Shown: positions 8,003-16,485 of the stretch, in pieces | Numbering within the stretch: position 1 is the stretch's first letter | Layout: every line of letters starts with the position of its first letter | Origin: Bacteroidales bacterium | Lineage (GTDB): Bacteria; Bacteroidota; Bacteroidia; Bacteroidales; UBA10428 | Direction of reading: 5' to 3' | Length of the DNA stretch: 32,169 nucleotides | Assembly (NCBI GenBank): GCA_016938235.1 | Contig: JAFGVA010000226.1 | Span: forward strand, 1 to 32,169 | Program-made: the position numbers and the translations under genes | Notes under the pieces: generated by a model | Databases searched by the model: none | What the model was told of the DNA's origin: nothing | Seen by the model: only the letters and a program-made list of their open reading frames with translations

Positions 8003-9051
8003 TGTTTTTCTAGAATTGTGGTTAAAATCTGGTCATAATTATGCACCATTGTTTCAATGGAAAATTGGTTTCTTGCTCTTTCATGCATTTGAAGCGCAAC
8101 TGATTTTAATAATACTTCGTTATCCATCCATTTCATTAAAATCCCGGATAAGCCTTCACTATCCTTAAATTTAAATAGTTGACAAGCAGGTAAAAGCTCA
8201 TTTGTTCCCCCTGTATCGGTTGCTACACAAGGCAATCCAGAGGCCATTGCTTCAATAATTGCATTAGAAAGACCCTCTCCTTTTGATGAGTGGATATAGA
8301 TATCTGCTGATGCTAATAGGGAGTGAACATCCGTACGTATTCCCAACAATTCCACTTTATCCTCAAATCCTAAATCATTTACAATTGTTTGAATCTGTTT
8401 ACGCATTGGGCCTTCGCCAACAATCTGATATTTAAAATTATATCCTTTTGCATAAACCTCTTTTAAGGCTTCAAGAATTGTAAAATAATCTTTATAAGGT
8501 ACCAGATTGGCAATTGTTATAAAACTGAAGCATTCTTTTTTGGCTAAATATTTTAATTCAATTTGTTGAGTTTCTGCAAAGAATTTATCATCAATGCCAT
8601 TTCGCAAAACCAATCCTTTACGAAGATAATTGGCCTTTAAACCAGCAAGAGAATTTGACACCCTGTATTTAGACAATTGGAGCAGTATTAACCGTGACAC
8701 TTGTTTTAGGTTAAACAGAACTATACCATGTCTAATACTCCCATTTATGTGAATCGTTTTTAAGCCGATTGTTGATAGAGAACCATAGTACGCTTCAAAA
8801 GCTCCCCAGCTCCATAATATATCCGGTTTCTCATTTTTTATCAATCTTCTGAGTTCTTTCAACCTTTTTAATGCTTTACGCTCCTTAAGAAAAGTAAAAT
8901 TTGGAAGTTCTATATCTTTATGGTAGCCTTTAGAGGTATTATTAAACACAATAACACTATGCTCTGGACGATTTACCAGTATATTCAACAATTGTCTTTC
9001 TCTTCCACCATATGCTAAAGAAGAAATCAAGTGTATAATCTTAACTTTCAT
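7999..9051 (-). CDS. Glycosyltransferase family 4
   Basis: About 350 aa. I use ATG 9051 (MKVKIIHLISSLAYGGRERQL); a GTG at 9063 would add four residues. It is a GT-B protein with the GGRERQLLNIL N-terminal loop, TIANLVPYKDY at the start of the C-terminal domain, and SSKGEGLSNAIIEAMASGLPCVATDTGGTNELL, which holds the Glu-x7-Glu motif of GT4. It transfers a sugar to a lipid-linked intermediate. It overlaps the deacetylase by four bases and follows the glutamine-dependent amidotransferase gene closely, so the three are almost certainly co-translated. Confidence 0.9.
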   Translation of the reverse strand: MKVKIIHLISSLAYGGRERQLLNILVNRPEHSVIVFNNTSKGYHKDIELPNFTFLKERKALKRLKELRRLIKNEKPDILWSWGAFEAYYGSLSTIGLKTIHINGSIRHGIVLFNLKQVSRLILLQLSKYRVSNSLAGLKANYLRKGLVLRNGIDDKFFAETQQIELKYLAKKECFSFITIANLVPYKDYFTILEALKEVYAKGYNFKYQIVGEGPMRKQIQTIVNDLGFEDKVELLGIRTDVHSLLASADIYIHSSKGEGLSNAIIEAMASGLPCVATDTGGTNELLPACQLFKFKDSEGLSGILMKWMDNEVLLKSVALQMHERARNQFSIETMVHNYDQILTTILEKQ

Positions 9052-9063
9052 ATTTTTCAGCAC

Positions 9064-10920
9064 CTAAGCATTGTGTATTTGCTTTAACCAAGAAGAAAAC
9101 ATAATCAGTGGCCATATTCTTGTACTAAGGCTACCCATATCTTTCTTATTCAACAAAGAATCAATATAATCCGCACTTATATATTCCTTAAGCAAGGCTG
9201 AGTTCAAATGATCGCCAAGAAATTCGTTAAAATCACTTTTAAACCATTTGTTAACCGGAATTGCAAACCCCCTCTTTTTCCCTAAAAAAACATTTTCTGT
9301 TAAGTTATCTTGCATTGTTTCACGTAAGATATACTTCCCTTTCTTGTCTTTGATTTTGTATTTCAAAGGCACGCTACTTGCAACTTTAAAAACATCTTTA
9401 TCAATAATTGGGACTCTCACTTCAAGTGAATTTGCCATACTTGCTCTATCCACCTTTGTTAGAATATCATCTGTCATATAAGTAAGAACATCCAACTCAA
9501 ATATTTTAGAAAAATAGGTGTCAGAAGCGCTATTATTAAATATGTTTATTTTCTGATTTACCGATTGATTTTCAAAAATATCGGATTGAATATCTTTATG
9601 AAACAACTTCTTTTTTTCCAAATCCCAAGTTTGCATAAAATAGAAGAAGTATTCTTGTCTTTTCTGCGCAAGCGTATATGAAAATCTTTTTCCAGGGTAT
9701 TCTTCGGGTAGCCAATTTGCCAGCATCGTAAATAAAGGATGCCTTAAAAGATATGGGAATGGGATTTTCCGCATCCACATCAACCGCTTGTAATATTCAT
9801 AACCACCAAACAATTCATCGCCTCCATCGCCCGATAATACAACTTTTACGTGTTCCGCAGCCAGTTTACTTACAAAATAAGTAGGCACGGCGGAGCTGTC
9901 TGCAAAGGGTTCATCGTACATTGAAACAAATTTTTCTATTTCCAATGCAGATTCCGCTTTTAGCTTTAACTCATAATGTTGGGTGCCGTATTTTAGTGAT
10001 GATTCTCTGGCAAATTCTGATTCATTATATCCGGACTCTGAAAAACCAATAGTAAAAGTTTTAAGGCTTGACCTTATATCAGGAGGGATTAATGATACTA
10101 CAGACGAAGAATCTAAGCCTCCACTCAAAAAAGCCCCAACCGGAACATCACTAATTAAATGAGCCCGAACAGATTCTGAAAGTGTATCTTTAATAATACT
10201 TTTAAACTCACTATACGATGTTTTGTGATCTTCAACAAAAGTTGGAGTCCAATATTTTTGCTGAGATACATTTGTTGGATCATTTAAATCTATTTGCAGA
10301 TAATGACCCGGATTTATTTTCTTAACGTCTTTATAAATAGTATTAGGAGACATTATATAACCATATGAAAAATAGCTATCGAGTGCCTGAAAATCTATAT
10401 CCCTGCTTGTACGGTTTAATGCCAGTATTGCTTTTAACTCGGATGCAAAAGCAAGCCCTTTGCTGTCTTTGTAAAAATACATTGGCTTTATTCCAAAATG
10501 ATCACGTGCAATCGTGATTTTTTGGTTCCTGATATCATAAATACAAAAGGCAAACATGCCTTTTAGTTTAGACAGAGATCTAACCCCTTCTTTCTTGAAC
10601 AATTCCAATAATACTTCGGTATCTGACTTTGTTTTAAAAGCAACCCCCTGAGCGGTTAAATCACCTTTAAGTTGCTGATAATTATATATTTCGCCATTAA
10701 ATGTAATAACAAAGTTTTGCGATTGATCCAACATAGGTTGAGACCCGTCTACCAAATCAATTATACTTAATCTGGCAAAACCTAAGCCAACTTGCTTATT
10801 AACATATATCTTACTCTCATCGGGGCCTCTATGTTTAATTGTATTCAACATAGTTTGTATACTCTGTTCTGACACAACATCCCCTTGATTAAAGTTAACC
10901 TGACCTACAAATCCACACAT
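9064..10920 (-). CDS. asnB: Glutamine-dependent asparagine synthetase / amidotransferase
   Basis: 618 aa from ATG 10920, sharing TAATG with the preceding sulfotransferase stop. The N-terminal glutaminase domain is complete: MCGFVGQ with Cys2, RLSIIDL, NGEIYNYQQ and KSDTEV. The synthetase domain has the PP-loop SGGLDSS (about residue 265), LSGDGGDELFGGYEYY and the C-terminal KVDRASMANSLEVRVPIIDKD segment. In the family it moves the amide nitrogen of glutamine to an ATP-activated carboxylate. Inside a polysaccharide locus the acceptor is more likely a sugar carboxylate (uronic acid amidation, as proposed for WbpS-like proteins) than aspartate. No array or frameshift is present. Confidence 0.92.
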   Translation of the reverse strand: MCGFVGQVNFNQGDVVSEQSIQTMLNTIKHRGPDESKIYVNKQVGLGFARLSIIDLVDGSQPMLDQSQNFVITFNGEIYNYQQLKGDLTAQGVAFKTKSDTEVLLELFKKEGVRSLSKLKGMFAFCIYDIRNQKITIARDHFGIKPMYFYKDSKGLAFASELKAILALNRTSRDIDFQALDSYFSYGYIMSPNTIYKDVKKINPGHYLQIDLNDPTNVSQQKYWTPTFVEDHKTSYSEFKSIIKDTLSESVRAHLISDVPVGAFLSGGLDSSSVVSLIPPDIRSSLKTFTIGFSESGYNESEFARESSLKYGTQHYELKLKAESALEIEKFVSMYDEPFADSSAVPTYFVSKLAAEHVKVVLSGDGGDELFGGYEYYKRLMWMRKIPFPYLLRHPLFTMLANWLPEEYPGKRFSYTLAQKRQEYFFYFMQTWDLEKKKLFHKDIQSDIFENQSVNQKINIFNNSASDTYFSKIFELDVLTYMTDDILTKVDRASMANSLEVRVPIIDKDVFKVASSVPLKYKIKDKKGKYILRETMQDNLTENVFLGKKRGFAIPVNKWFKSDFNEFLGDHLNSALLKEYISADYIDSLLNKKDMGSLSTRIWPLIMFSSWLKQIHNA

Positions 10921-11753
10921 TATTCGTTTAGTACTTTAAGTATTTCTTTAATTAATAATTTTACTCTAAATAATTTTTTATTGGAGAAACTTAAATTAAA
11001 ATCGCTTAACTCTCTCTTATTTAAATCATCAACCAGTTTTTGATAAAAGTTTCTGATATTCTTATAATCCATAATATAATCCTCTGGATCAGGGGAGATT
11101 TTGAACTGATTTTGCCAGGAAACATCTAGCTGGTGTTCAACTCCAAGAAATTTGAACACTTTTTCGGGGAGTTTCACATTCTCATTTAATATATCTACTT
11201 CGTAAGAAACAAACAAAACATCCCCACACAGATTATGTTTCATAAGTTTTTGCATATACATCATATTGTAAACATACTTTTTAAGCTTAGGTTTACTGAC
11301 TCTTACTTTAACACCTTTGTTTTTAGAATCACTTTTACTTGTAACCGTAATAATTTTGGTTTTGTTTTTACGAAGTTGACTGGCATATTGTGCCAGCAAA
11401 TCTTCTCGTATAGAGATAATTAGTTTAACCCCCTTTAAATTGTTATGGTATGTATGAATGAATTTTTCTAAGTAAAAGGGATTAAATACAGCCATTTTAA
11501 TAAAACTGCATTTAGTATTTTCCGTCTCATTAAGTCTGCTTATAGAATCAAACAAAGTAATAAATCCTTTAGCTTTATCATCTGTCTTTTCATTTCCATA
11601 AGTAAATGTGCTTATCCCTCTGGTAAATAAAGGATCTATTCTCAGTTCTTCCTGAATGCCGGAGATTTGAGGATGCCCTATTAACAATGTATGTAAATAC
11701 GTTGTACCACTCCTGTTAGGCCCTAATATAATACACCTTATTAAATCTTTCAT
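10920..11753 (-). CDS. Sulfotransferase family protein
   Basis: 277 aa from ATG 11753. The N-terminal IILGPNRSGTTYLHTLL segment is the 5'-phosphosulfate-binding loop of PAPS-dependent sulfotransferases, and KLIISIREDLLAQYASQL is the 3'-phosphate-binding segment with Arg and downstream Ser. It would sulfate a sugar hydroxyl or amine in the cytoplasm. The two genes around it are a glycosyltransferase (upstream) and an amidotransferase (downstream). The rest of the protein is poorly conserved and Lys-rich. It is the more divergent of the window's two sulfotransferases. Confidence 0.83.
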   Translation of the reverse strand: MKDLIRCIILGPNRSGTTYLHTLLIGHPQISGIQEELRIDPLFTRGISTFTYGNEKTDDKAKGFITLFDSISRLNETENTKCSFIKMAVFNPFYLEKFIHTYHNNLKGVKLIISIREDLLAQYASQLRKNKTKIITVTSKSDSKNKGVKVRVSKPKLKKYVYNMMYMQKLMKHNLCGDVLFVSYEVDILNENVKLPEKVFKFLGVEHQLDVSWQNQFKISPDPEDYIMDYKNIRNFYQKLVDDLNKRELSDFNLSFSNKKLFRVKLLIKEILKVLNE

Positions 11754-11757
11754 TTGT

Positions 11758-12972
11758 TTATTTATTGAAAATCATTACCATTTTTTTGCTATACTCCTTT
11801 AGTGAGAAATTTTTTAATGCTATAAGTTTTCCTTCATTTCCTATTATCGCTAACTGATTTTTAGAGGTTAAAAGTATCTGCTCTAATTTTTTCAACAACT
11901 CAGCTATATCAATTCTTTTTCGGGCTCCCAAAACAAATGCATTCACATTATCTTTGAAATAGTATTTATGATCACTAACATTTGAAATCAAGATTGGTTT
12001 CCCTGTTAGAAGATAGGTGGCTAATTTTGTTGAGAAGCCAAATTTTGTTTGCAAATTATCCGGACGAATTAAGGTAAGCAAATCATATTTTATTGCTTCC
12101 GGCAATACCTGATCTTGACTTAAATTTCCATGGTATACAATAGCAGGCACGGAAAGCGTATTGATATATTTTAGGGTATCGGAGTTAGCATCACCATATA
12201 AATGCAATGAGACCGGGTGTTTGACCGAGAGCTGCTTTACTGCTTCTATCAATGAAAAAACGCCGTCCTTATTTTCACTAATCCATCCAAAATATCCAAT
12301 TTTAAATTCCTTTTGTTCATCAACAAGCTCGTCACTAGTAATCGCATTTTCAGGATCAATTAAAATGGGAATATAGTTTACATTGGAATTAAAGGGGTTA
12401 TAAATCCTTTCGATGTTTTTGGAGATGGCAATAATCCCATTAAAAAATACAGCCAGGAAGTCTGTTTTCAGCCCAAATAAAATTCTTAAAAACTTTACAA
12501 AAACAGAGCTTACTCTTCTGGTTATAGACTTTTTATCGATCGGGAAATTCAAAGCAATCGCCGTTTCCAGTTCATTTTTTTCAATAAACACTTTTTGTTT
12601 CTTAACTATTTTAAGGTAAATAAGGCTCGAAAAAACAATTGAAAGATTAATATTATATAGAAAATACCGGATATGCTGTTCTTTATTAAAAAGCCTATAA
12701 ACCTGTTTGCAAAACCGCCAATTGCTCAAAAAATTCAGGTCTTTCAGCTTGCTGCTACGCGATTTATAATTACTATATATAAACTCAACATTATTCCACT
12801 TTTGTACTTTAGTATCGTTTGACAAATCGTAGAAAGAAGATACGAAAACAAGCTGGAAATTATCTGTTGGGAAAATCTTGGAATAACTCATTATCCGATC
12901 CCAAGCCGCTCCAGATCGTTTAGTAAAATCAAAATTTGTAATAAAGATTAGCTTTAGTGTATTCCCCACCAT
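11758..12972 (-). CDS. GT-B glycosyltransferase (GT4-like)
   Basis: 404 aa from ATG 12972, overlapping the end of fnlC by 19 bases. The N-terminal domain (KLIFITNFDFTKRSGAAWDRI) is divergent. The C-terminal domain is clearer: KIGYFGWISENKDGVFSLIEAV, SLHLYGDANS, and KFGFSTKLATYLLTGKPILISN, where the GFSTKL-TYL segment occupies the place of the usual Glu-x7-Glu donor-binding motif. Two hydrophobic stretches in the middle (NLSIVFSSLIYLKI and FLAVFFNGIIAI) may be membrane-associated. The donor may be the UDP-L-FucNAc made by its neighbours, which is only inference from position. Confidence 0.75.
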   Translation of the reverse strand: MVGNTLKLIFITNFDFTKRSGAAWDRIMSYSKIFPTDNFQLVFVSSFYDLSNDTKVQKWNNVEFIYSNYKSRSSKLKDLNFLSNWRFCKQVYRLFNKEQHIRYFLYNINLSIVFSSLIYLKIVKKQKVFIEKNELETAIALNFPIDKKSITRRVSSVFVKFLRILFGLKTDFLAVFFNGIIAISKNIERIYNPFNSNVNYIPILIDPENAITSDELVDEQKEFKIGYFGWISENKDGVFSLIEAVKQLSVKHPVSLHLYGDANSDTLKYINTLSVPAIVYHGNLSQDQVLPEAIKYDLLTLIRPDNLQTKFGFSTKLATYLLTGKPILISNVSDHKYYFKDNVNAFVLGARKRIDIAELLKKLEQILLTSKNQLAIIGNEGKLIALKNFSLKEYSKKMVMIFNK

Positions 12973-14132
12973 TTATTACTTAATTTAGTGTTTCCCAATA
13001 TTAATTTAACTACTCGCCAGGATGTGTTTTCGATTTGGTATTCTGAGGGTGAAGGGTGAAGGGTGAAGGGTGATGAGTATTCATCAACTACAGTGGCAAT
13101 AGCATTAAGAACTATATCTGGATCAAATCCTGTTAATATAATGCTTCCTGCATCCTGTGCTTCGGGTCGCTCCATAGATTGGCGGAGACTGATGGCAGGG
13201 AATTGAAGCATGGCAGATTCTTCGCTGATGGTGCCGGAGTCGGAAATGGTGCAAAGGGCATTTTGTTGAAGATGGATATAGTCGGTGAAGCCGAAGGGCT
13301 TGAGAAAGTGTAAGTAGTGATTGGTGATTAGTGATTGGTCCAAAGCTTCAATTCGCTTACGTGTACGAGGATGTGTTGAGACAATGACAGGCAGCTGATA
13401 ATGTTCTGCTAATTTGTTAAGTGTTTGGAGAATTATTTTGAGGTTTTCCTCATTGTCAACGTTTTCTTCGCGGTGGAAAGAGACCATAAAATAATTTTTA
13501 GCTGTCAGCGATCGGCTTTCAGCTACTTGACTGCTGAATGCTGAAAGCTGAGAGCTTACTTTTTCTAATACATTGGAATTCTTAATCTTCTCCATATTCT
13601 GCTGAAGCACTTCCCACATGGGAGAACCCGTGAGATAGATTCTTCGGTGCTGTAAGCCCTCTGAAATTAAGTGTCTTCTGGCATGTTCAGTATAAACCAA
13701 ATTGTAGTCGGCTATATGGTCGATAATTCTACGGTTGATTTCTTCGGGTACATTGAAATCGAAACTTCTGTTTCCGGCTTCCATATGGAAAATGGGGATG
13801 TGCTTGCGCTTGGCCATGTATGCAGAGAGGCAAGAATTTGTATCGCCAAGTACTAGTAATGCATCGGGGTTTTCTAAATTGATAATTTCTTCTGTTTTCT
13901 TGAATATTTCACCCACGGCCGAACCTAAAGAACTCGTATCTACGTTCATAAAATGATCGGGCTTACGCAAACCCAAATCCTCAAAAAAGATTTCGTTCAG
14001 TTCATAATCGTAGTTTTGGCCAGTATGAACAAAAATCTGATTGGTATAACGATCTAATAGCTTAATAGTAGCTGATAGCCGAATGATTTCAGGTCGAGTT
14101 CCAACTACGGTCATTACTTTAAGTTTCTGCAT
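12954..14132 (-). CDS. fnlC: UDP-GlcNAc 2-epimerase family, FnlC/CapG/WbjD type
   Basis: 392 aa from ATG 14132. Motifs are GTRPEII (11-17), HTGQNYDYELNEIFF, VLGDTNS (Asp97), HMEAGNRSFDFNVPEEINRRIIDH (Glu118, Glu131) and SFHREENVD (catalytic His). The EAGNRSFD...PEEINR wording is typical of the enzyme that performs the last C2 epimerisation to UDP-L-FucNAc, not of housekeeping WecB. FnlA and FnlB lie upstream, completing the pathway, although a MBOAT/SGNH pair separates them. Three heptad arrays are translated in frame: residues about 192-210 (just before the HREEN motif), 265-272 and 353-362. They fall in surface loops between conserved blocks, so the enzyme is probably still active. Confidence 0.9.
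   Translation of the reverse strand: MQKLKVMTVVGTRPEIIRLSATIKLLDRYTNQIFVHTGQNYDYELNEIFFEDLGLRKPDHFMNVDTSSLGSAVGEIFKKTEEIINLENPDALLVLGDTNSCLSAYMAKRKHIPIFHMEAGNRSFDFNVPEEINRRIIDHIADYNLVYTEHARRHLISEGLQHRRIYLTGSPMWEVLQQNMEKIKNSNVLEKVSSQLSAFSSQVAESRSLTAKNYFMVSFHREENVDNEENLKIILQTLNKLAEHYQLPVIVSTHPRTRKRIEALDQSLITNHYLHFLKPFGFTDYIHLQQNALCTISDSGTISEESAMLQFPAISLRQSMERPEAQDAGSIILTGFDPDIVLNAIATVVDEYSSPFTLHPSPSEYQIENTSWRVVKLILGNTKLSNKWWGIH
13047..13074. repeat. Heptad array in fnlC near its 3' end (4 units)
   Basis: Three exact GGGTGAA units followed by GGGTGAT. The coding strand reads TTCACCC repeats, giving SPFTLHPSPS in the protein close to the C-terminus of FnlC. The frame is kept. Confidence 0.88.
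13317..13337. repeat. Short heptad array in fnlC (3 units)
   Basis: GTGATTG, GTGATTA, GTGATTG. This is the same heptad that builds the fnlB arrays 4 kb away. Translated on the minus strand it gives QSLITNH, just before the conserved LHFLKPFGF segment. It is short, so chance is possible, but its identity to the fnlB unit argues for a shared origin. Confidence 0.7.
13501..13556. repeat. Heptad array in fnlC with inverted arms (8 units)
   Basis: Left arm: GCTGTCA, GCGATCG, GCTTTCA, GCTACTT. Right arm: GACTGCT, GAATGCT, GAAAGCT, GAGAGCT. Read on the opposite strand, the right arm gives GCTCTCA, GCTTTCA, GCATTCA, GCAGTCA, the same heptad as the left arm. GCTTTCAGC at 13515-13523 and GCTGAAAGC at 13540-13548 can pair. 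The translation is SSQLSAFSSQVAESRSLTA in frame, directly before the catalytic HREEN block. Confidence 0.85.
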
Positions 14133-14153
14133 AAGCTTTATTTATTTTTCCTT

Positions 14154-15053
14154 TTAATTAAAGGTGATTTTTTCTTTGATAATAGTGCATACTTCGACAG
14201 TATATATACTTGTCCCCAAATAATTCATATGAAGTTGATCTTTGAAATATTGGGTCTTTTTATGCAGTTTTGAAAAATCCGAAAAATCATAAAAAAGAAC
14301 ATTGTTTTCGTTACATATGGATTCAATCCGTCCAACAATCAATTTTTGAGGATCAAACATTTCGTAAGTAGGTGATACAAGAATTATTAGTTTCACTTCG
14401 GTTTCAGAACAAAGCTGTATCATCTTATGAAGATATTTCGCTTTTAATGTGTCCATTTCAACAGTATGAAGCATTTGTCGCTCATAATGAAGAGTATCCA
14501 AAACCCCTTCTAAAGGAACATATCCATTTAAATGATTATTTTCTTTATTCGATTTTATCACTTCGTAAAAGGTAGAATTATACCTATATACACCCGATAT
14601 AGTCTGTATTGAATGAAAATCAGGATTTAACTTAATAATTTCTTGTACTGACTTATATTCAGAATAAAATGGCAGAAGCGTATTCAGTTTTGTATAAGAT
14701 TCACTGTCTACAATTACGTTTGGAGAAACATCTACAATAACCAAGCTGGGCTTGGATATTTTTAATCGTTCTGATAACTGTGCATAATTTAAAAATATAC
14801 CATATCCCCCTCCACCTCCATCATAACAACTCCTATTAAATGTTTTACTTATCAAATTTGTATTGTAATGATGTTGCGCTCTTGAACTACCTAAAATCAA
14901 TACTTCGTCTTTCCGGTTAATAGAATTATTCACGCTACCATATATTCCGGTTTTAATATCATTAAAAACACCAGTGTAAAAAATTCCAAACAAATAGTCG
15001 AAGCTAATTATCAAAATCACTAATAAGACAAAATATTTTGTTTGCGTTTTCAT
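14154..15053 (-). CDS. SGNH-hydrolase-like protein, partner of the MBOAT acyltransferase
   Basis: 299 aa from ATG 15053, immediately after the MBOAT stop. One N-terminal membrane segment (about residues 8-26) would anchor the rest in the periplasm. ILGSSRAQHHYN (residues 53-63) is the block I with the nucleophilic Ser, and FKDQLHMNYLGTSIY near the end carries the Asp-x-x-His (about D272, H275). The catalytic residues of SGNH (AlgJ/AlgX/DltD-like) acyl transferases are therefore visible. With the MBOAT protein it would move an acyl group, typically acetyl, from a membrane donor to the polysaccharide outside the inner membrane. A run of five Gly (CYDGGGGGYGIF) follows block I and is unusual. 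Confidence 0.78.
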   Translation of the reverse strand: MKTQTKYFVLLVILIISFDYLFGIFYTGVFNDIKTGIYGSVNNSINRKDEVLILGSSRAQHHYNTNLISKTFNRSCYDGGGGGYGIFLNYAQLSERLKISKPSLVIVDVSPNVIVDSESYTKLNTLLPFYSEYKSVQEIIKLNPDFHSIQTISGVYRYNSTFYEVIKSNKENNHLNGYVPLEGVLDTLHYERQMLHTVEMDTLKAKYLHKMIQLCSETEVKLIILVSPTYEMFDPQKLIVGRIESICNENNVLFYDFSDFSKLHKKTQYFKDQLHMNYLGTSIYTVEVCTIIKEKITFN

Positions 15054-16460
15054 TTAAAACTGAAAATAAATAAACTGACCACCGTCAAATACTCCAACAA
15101 AAAGAGTTATTAAAACCAAGCCTGTAAAAAAGAACACCGATTTAATACTGAGTTTGTTGTTTATAAGCTCTGAGTTCTCTTTTACTTCTAACCTAATATC
15201 TACTAACAACATGATAAAAATGCCGATGAGTCCGTAGAACAAAATCTTATAGTTTATATAATCAAAACTCAGATTGGTGACTATTTGGTGAATAATATAG
15301 ACTGCATCACTCATTGAATTTGCTCTGAAAAAAATCCAGGCAAAATCTGCTAATACAAAAACAATTAAAGCCCGGCATATCCTTTTCCATGTTTCTAATT
15401 TCTTTTTTGCAGGCGCCAGCTTAAATATATTTTCCAGTACAATATAAATTCCGTGCAATCCGCCCCATATTACAAAAGTCCAATTTGCGCCATGCCACAG
15501 TCCACTAACTAAAAAGGTTAAGTATAAGTTTAAATACCACCGGGGGACGCTCACCCTGCTTCCTCCCATCGGAATATAGAAGTAATCACGAAACCAGGTT
15601 GACAATGAAATATGCCATCGATGCCAAAAATCACCTATTGAATGAGCAAAATAGGGTCTTTTAAAGTTAACCATTAGATCAATATCCAATATCTTAGCTA
15701 TCCCCAATGCAATACCTGAATAACCAGCAAAATCACCAAAAATCTGAAAGGCAAATAAAACAGAAGCTATTAAAAAAGCACCTCCGGTGTGATGCTCAGC
15801 ATGATTGTATACGGTATTCACATACAGAGCCAAACGATCTGCTATAACTAATTTTAAAAAGTAGCCATAAATAATCCATTTTGCCCCTTCAATAATATTT
15901 TCTGTTTTGAGTTTTTGATTCATTCTGAATTGAGGCAATAACCTTGTACTTCGCTCAATTGGCCCGGCAACCAACTGTGGGAAAAAAGAAACATAAAGAG
16001 CATAAATTCCAAAATGCTTTTCAGGTTCGATTTTATGGTTGTATACATCAATACTGTAACTAAGCGTTTGAAAAGTATAAAAAGAGATTCCAACCGGAAG
16101 TAATAAATCCATATAAGGAACCCTCTCGCTGCTCTGTATAAAGCCAAGCAATTGGTTTATGCTTTGTCCAAAAAAATTGAAATATTTATAAAAAAACAAA
16201 ACACCCAAGCTAGCGATAATAGATATCCATAAGTATATTTTTCGCTGCGTTAGATTTGTAAGTTGTGTGATTTTTATTGCAGAGAAATAAGAGACTAGGG
16301 TTGTAAATAATATTAAAACTACATAATCAACATTCCAACTCATATAAAAATAGTAACTCGAAATAAGCAAAATAACCCACCTCCATCTTTGTGGACTTAA
16401 AAAGAAGAGCGTTGCTACGATGGGGAAGAAATAAATAAAGGAAATGGAGTTAAAAAGCAT
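15054..16460 (-). CDS. MBOAT-family O-acyltransferase (AlgI/DltB-like)
   Basis: 468 aa from ATG 16460, highly hydrophobic throughout with around ten membrane segments. The signature block DFWHRWHISLSTWFRDYFYIPMGGSR, followed by FLVSGLWHGANWTFVIWGGLHG with the essential His (about residue 322), identifies the AlgI/DltB/PatA branch of the membrane-bound O-acyltransferases. It carries an activated acyl group across the inner membrane and hands it to an SGNH partner, here the gene directly downstream with no gap. The likely product is an O-acetylated (less likely otherwise acylated) surface polysaccharide. The pair interrupts the fnl gene set. Confidence 0.93.
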   Translation of the reverse strand: MLFNSISFIYFFPIVATLFFLSPQRWRWVILLISSYYFYMSWNVDYVVLILFTTLVSYFSAIKITQLTNLTQRKIYLWISIIASLGVLFFYKYFNFFGQSINQLLGFIQSSERVPYMDLLLPVGISFYTFQTLSYSIDVYNHKIEPEKHFGIYALYVSFFPQLVAGPIERSTRLLPQFRMNQKLKTENIIEGAKWIIYGYFLKLVIADRLALYVNTVYNHAEHHTGGAFLIASVLFAFQIFGDFAGYSGIALGIAKILDIDLMVNFKRPYFAHSIGDFWHRWHISLSTWFRDYFYIPMGGSRVSVPRWYLNLYLTFLVSGLWHGANWTFVIWGGLHGIYIVLENIFKLAPAKKKLETWKRICRALIVFVLADFAWIFFRANSMSDAVYIIHQIVTNLSFDYINYKILFYGLIGIFIMLLVDIRLEVKENSELINNKLSIKSVFFFTGLVLITLFVGVFDGGQFIYFQF

Positions 16461-16485
16461 TTCAGTTTATCTTAGTATTTCTTAA

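Noticed and set aside
9064-10920. Housekeeping asparagine biosynthesis as the main role of the AsnB-like gene
   Set aside because: It cannot be excluded by sequence, but its coupling to a sulfotransferase and a glycosyltransferase and the presence of a paralogue in the same locus favour polysaccharide amidation.
12954-14132. fnlC as a pseudogene because of its repeats
   Set aside because: All three arrays keep the frame and every catalytic motif is present.
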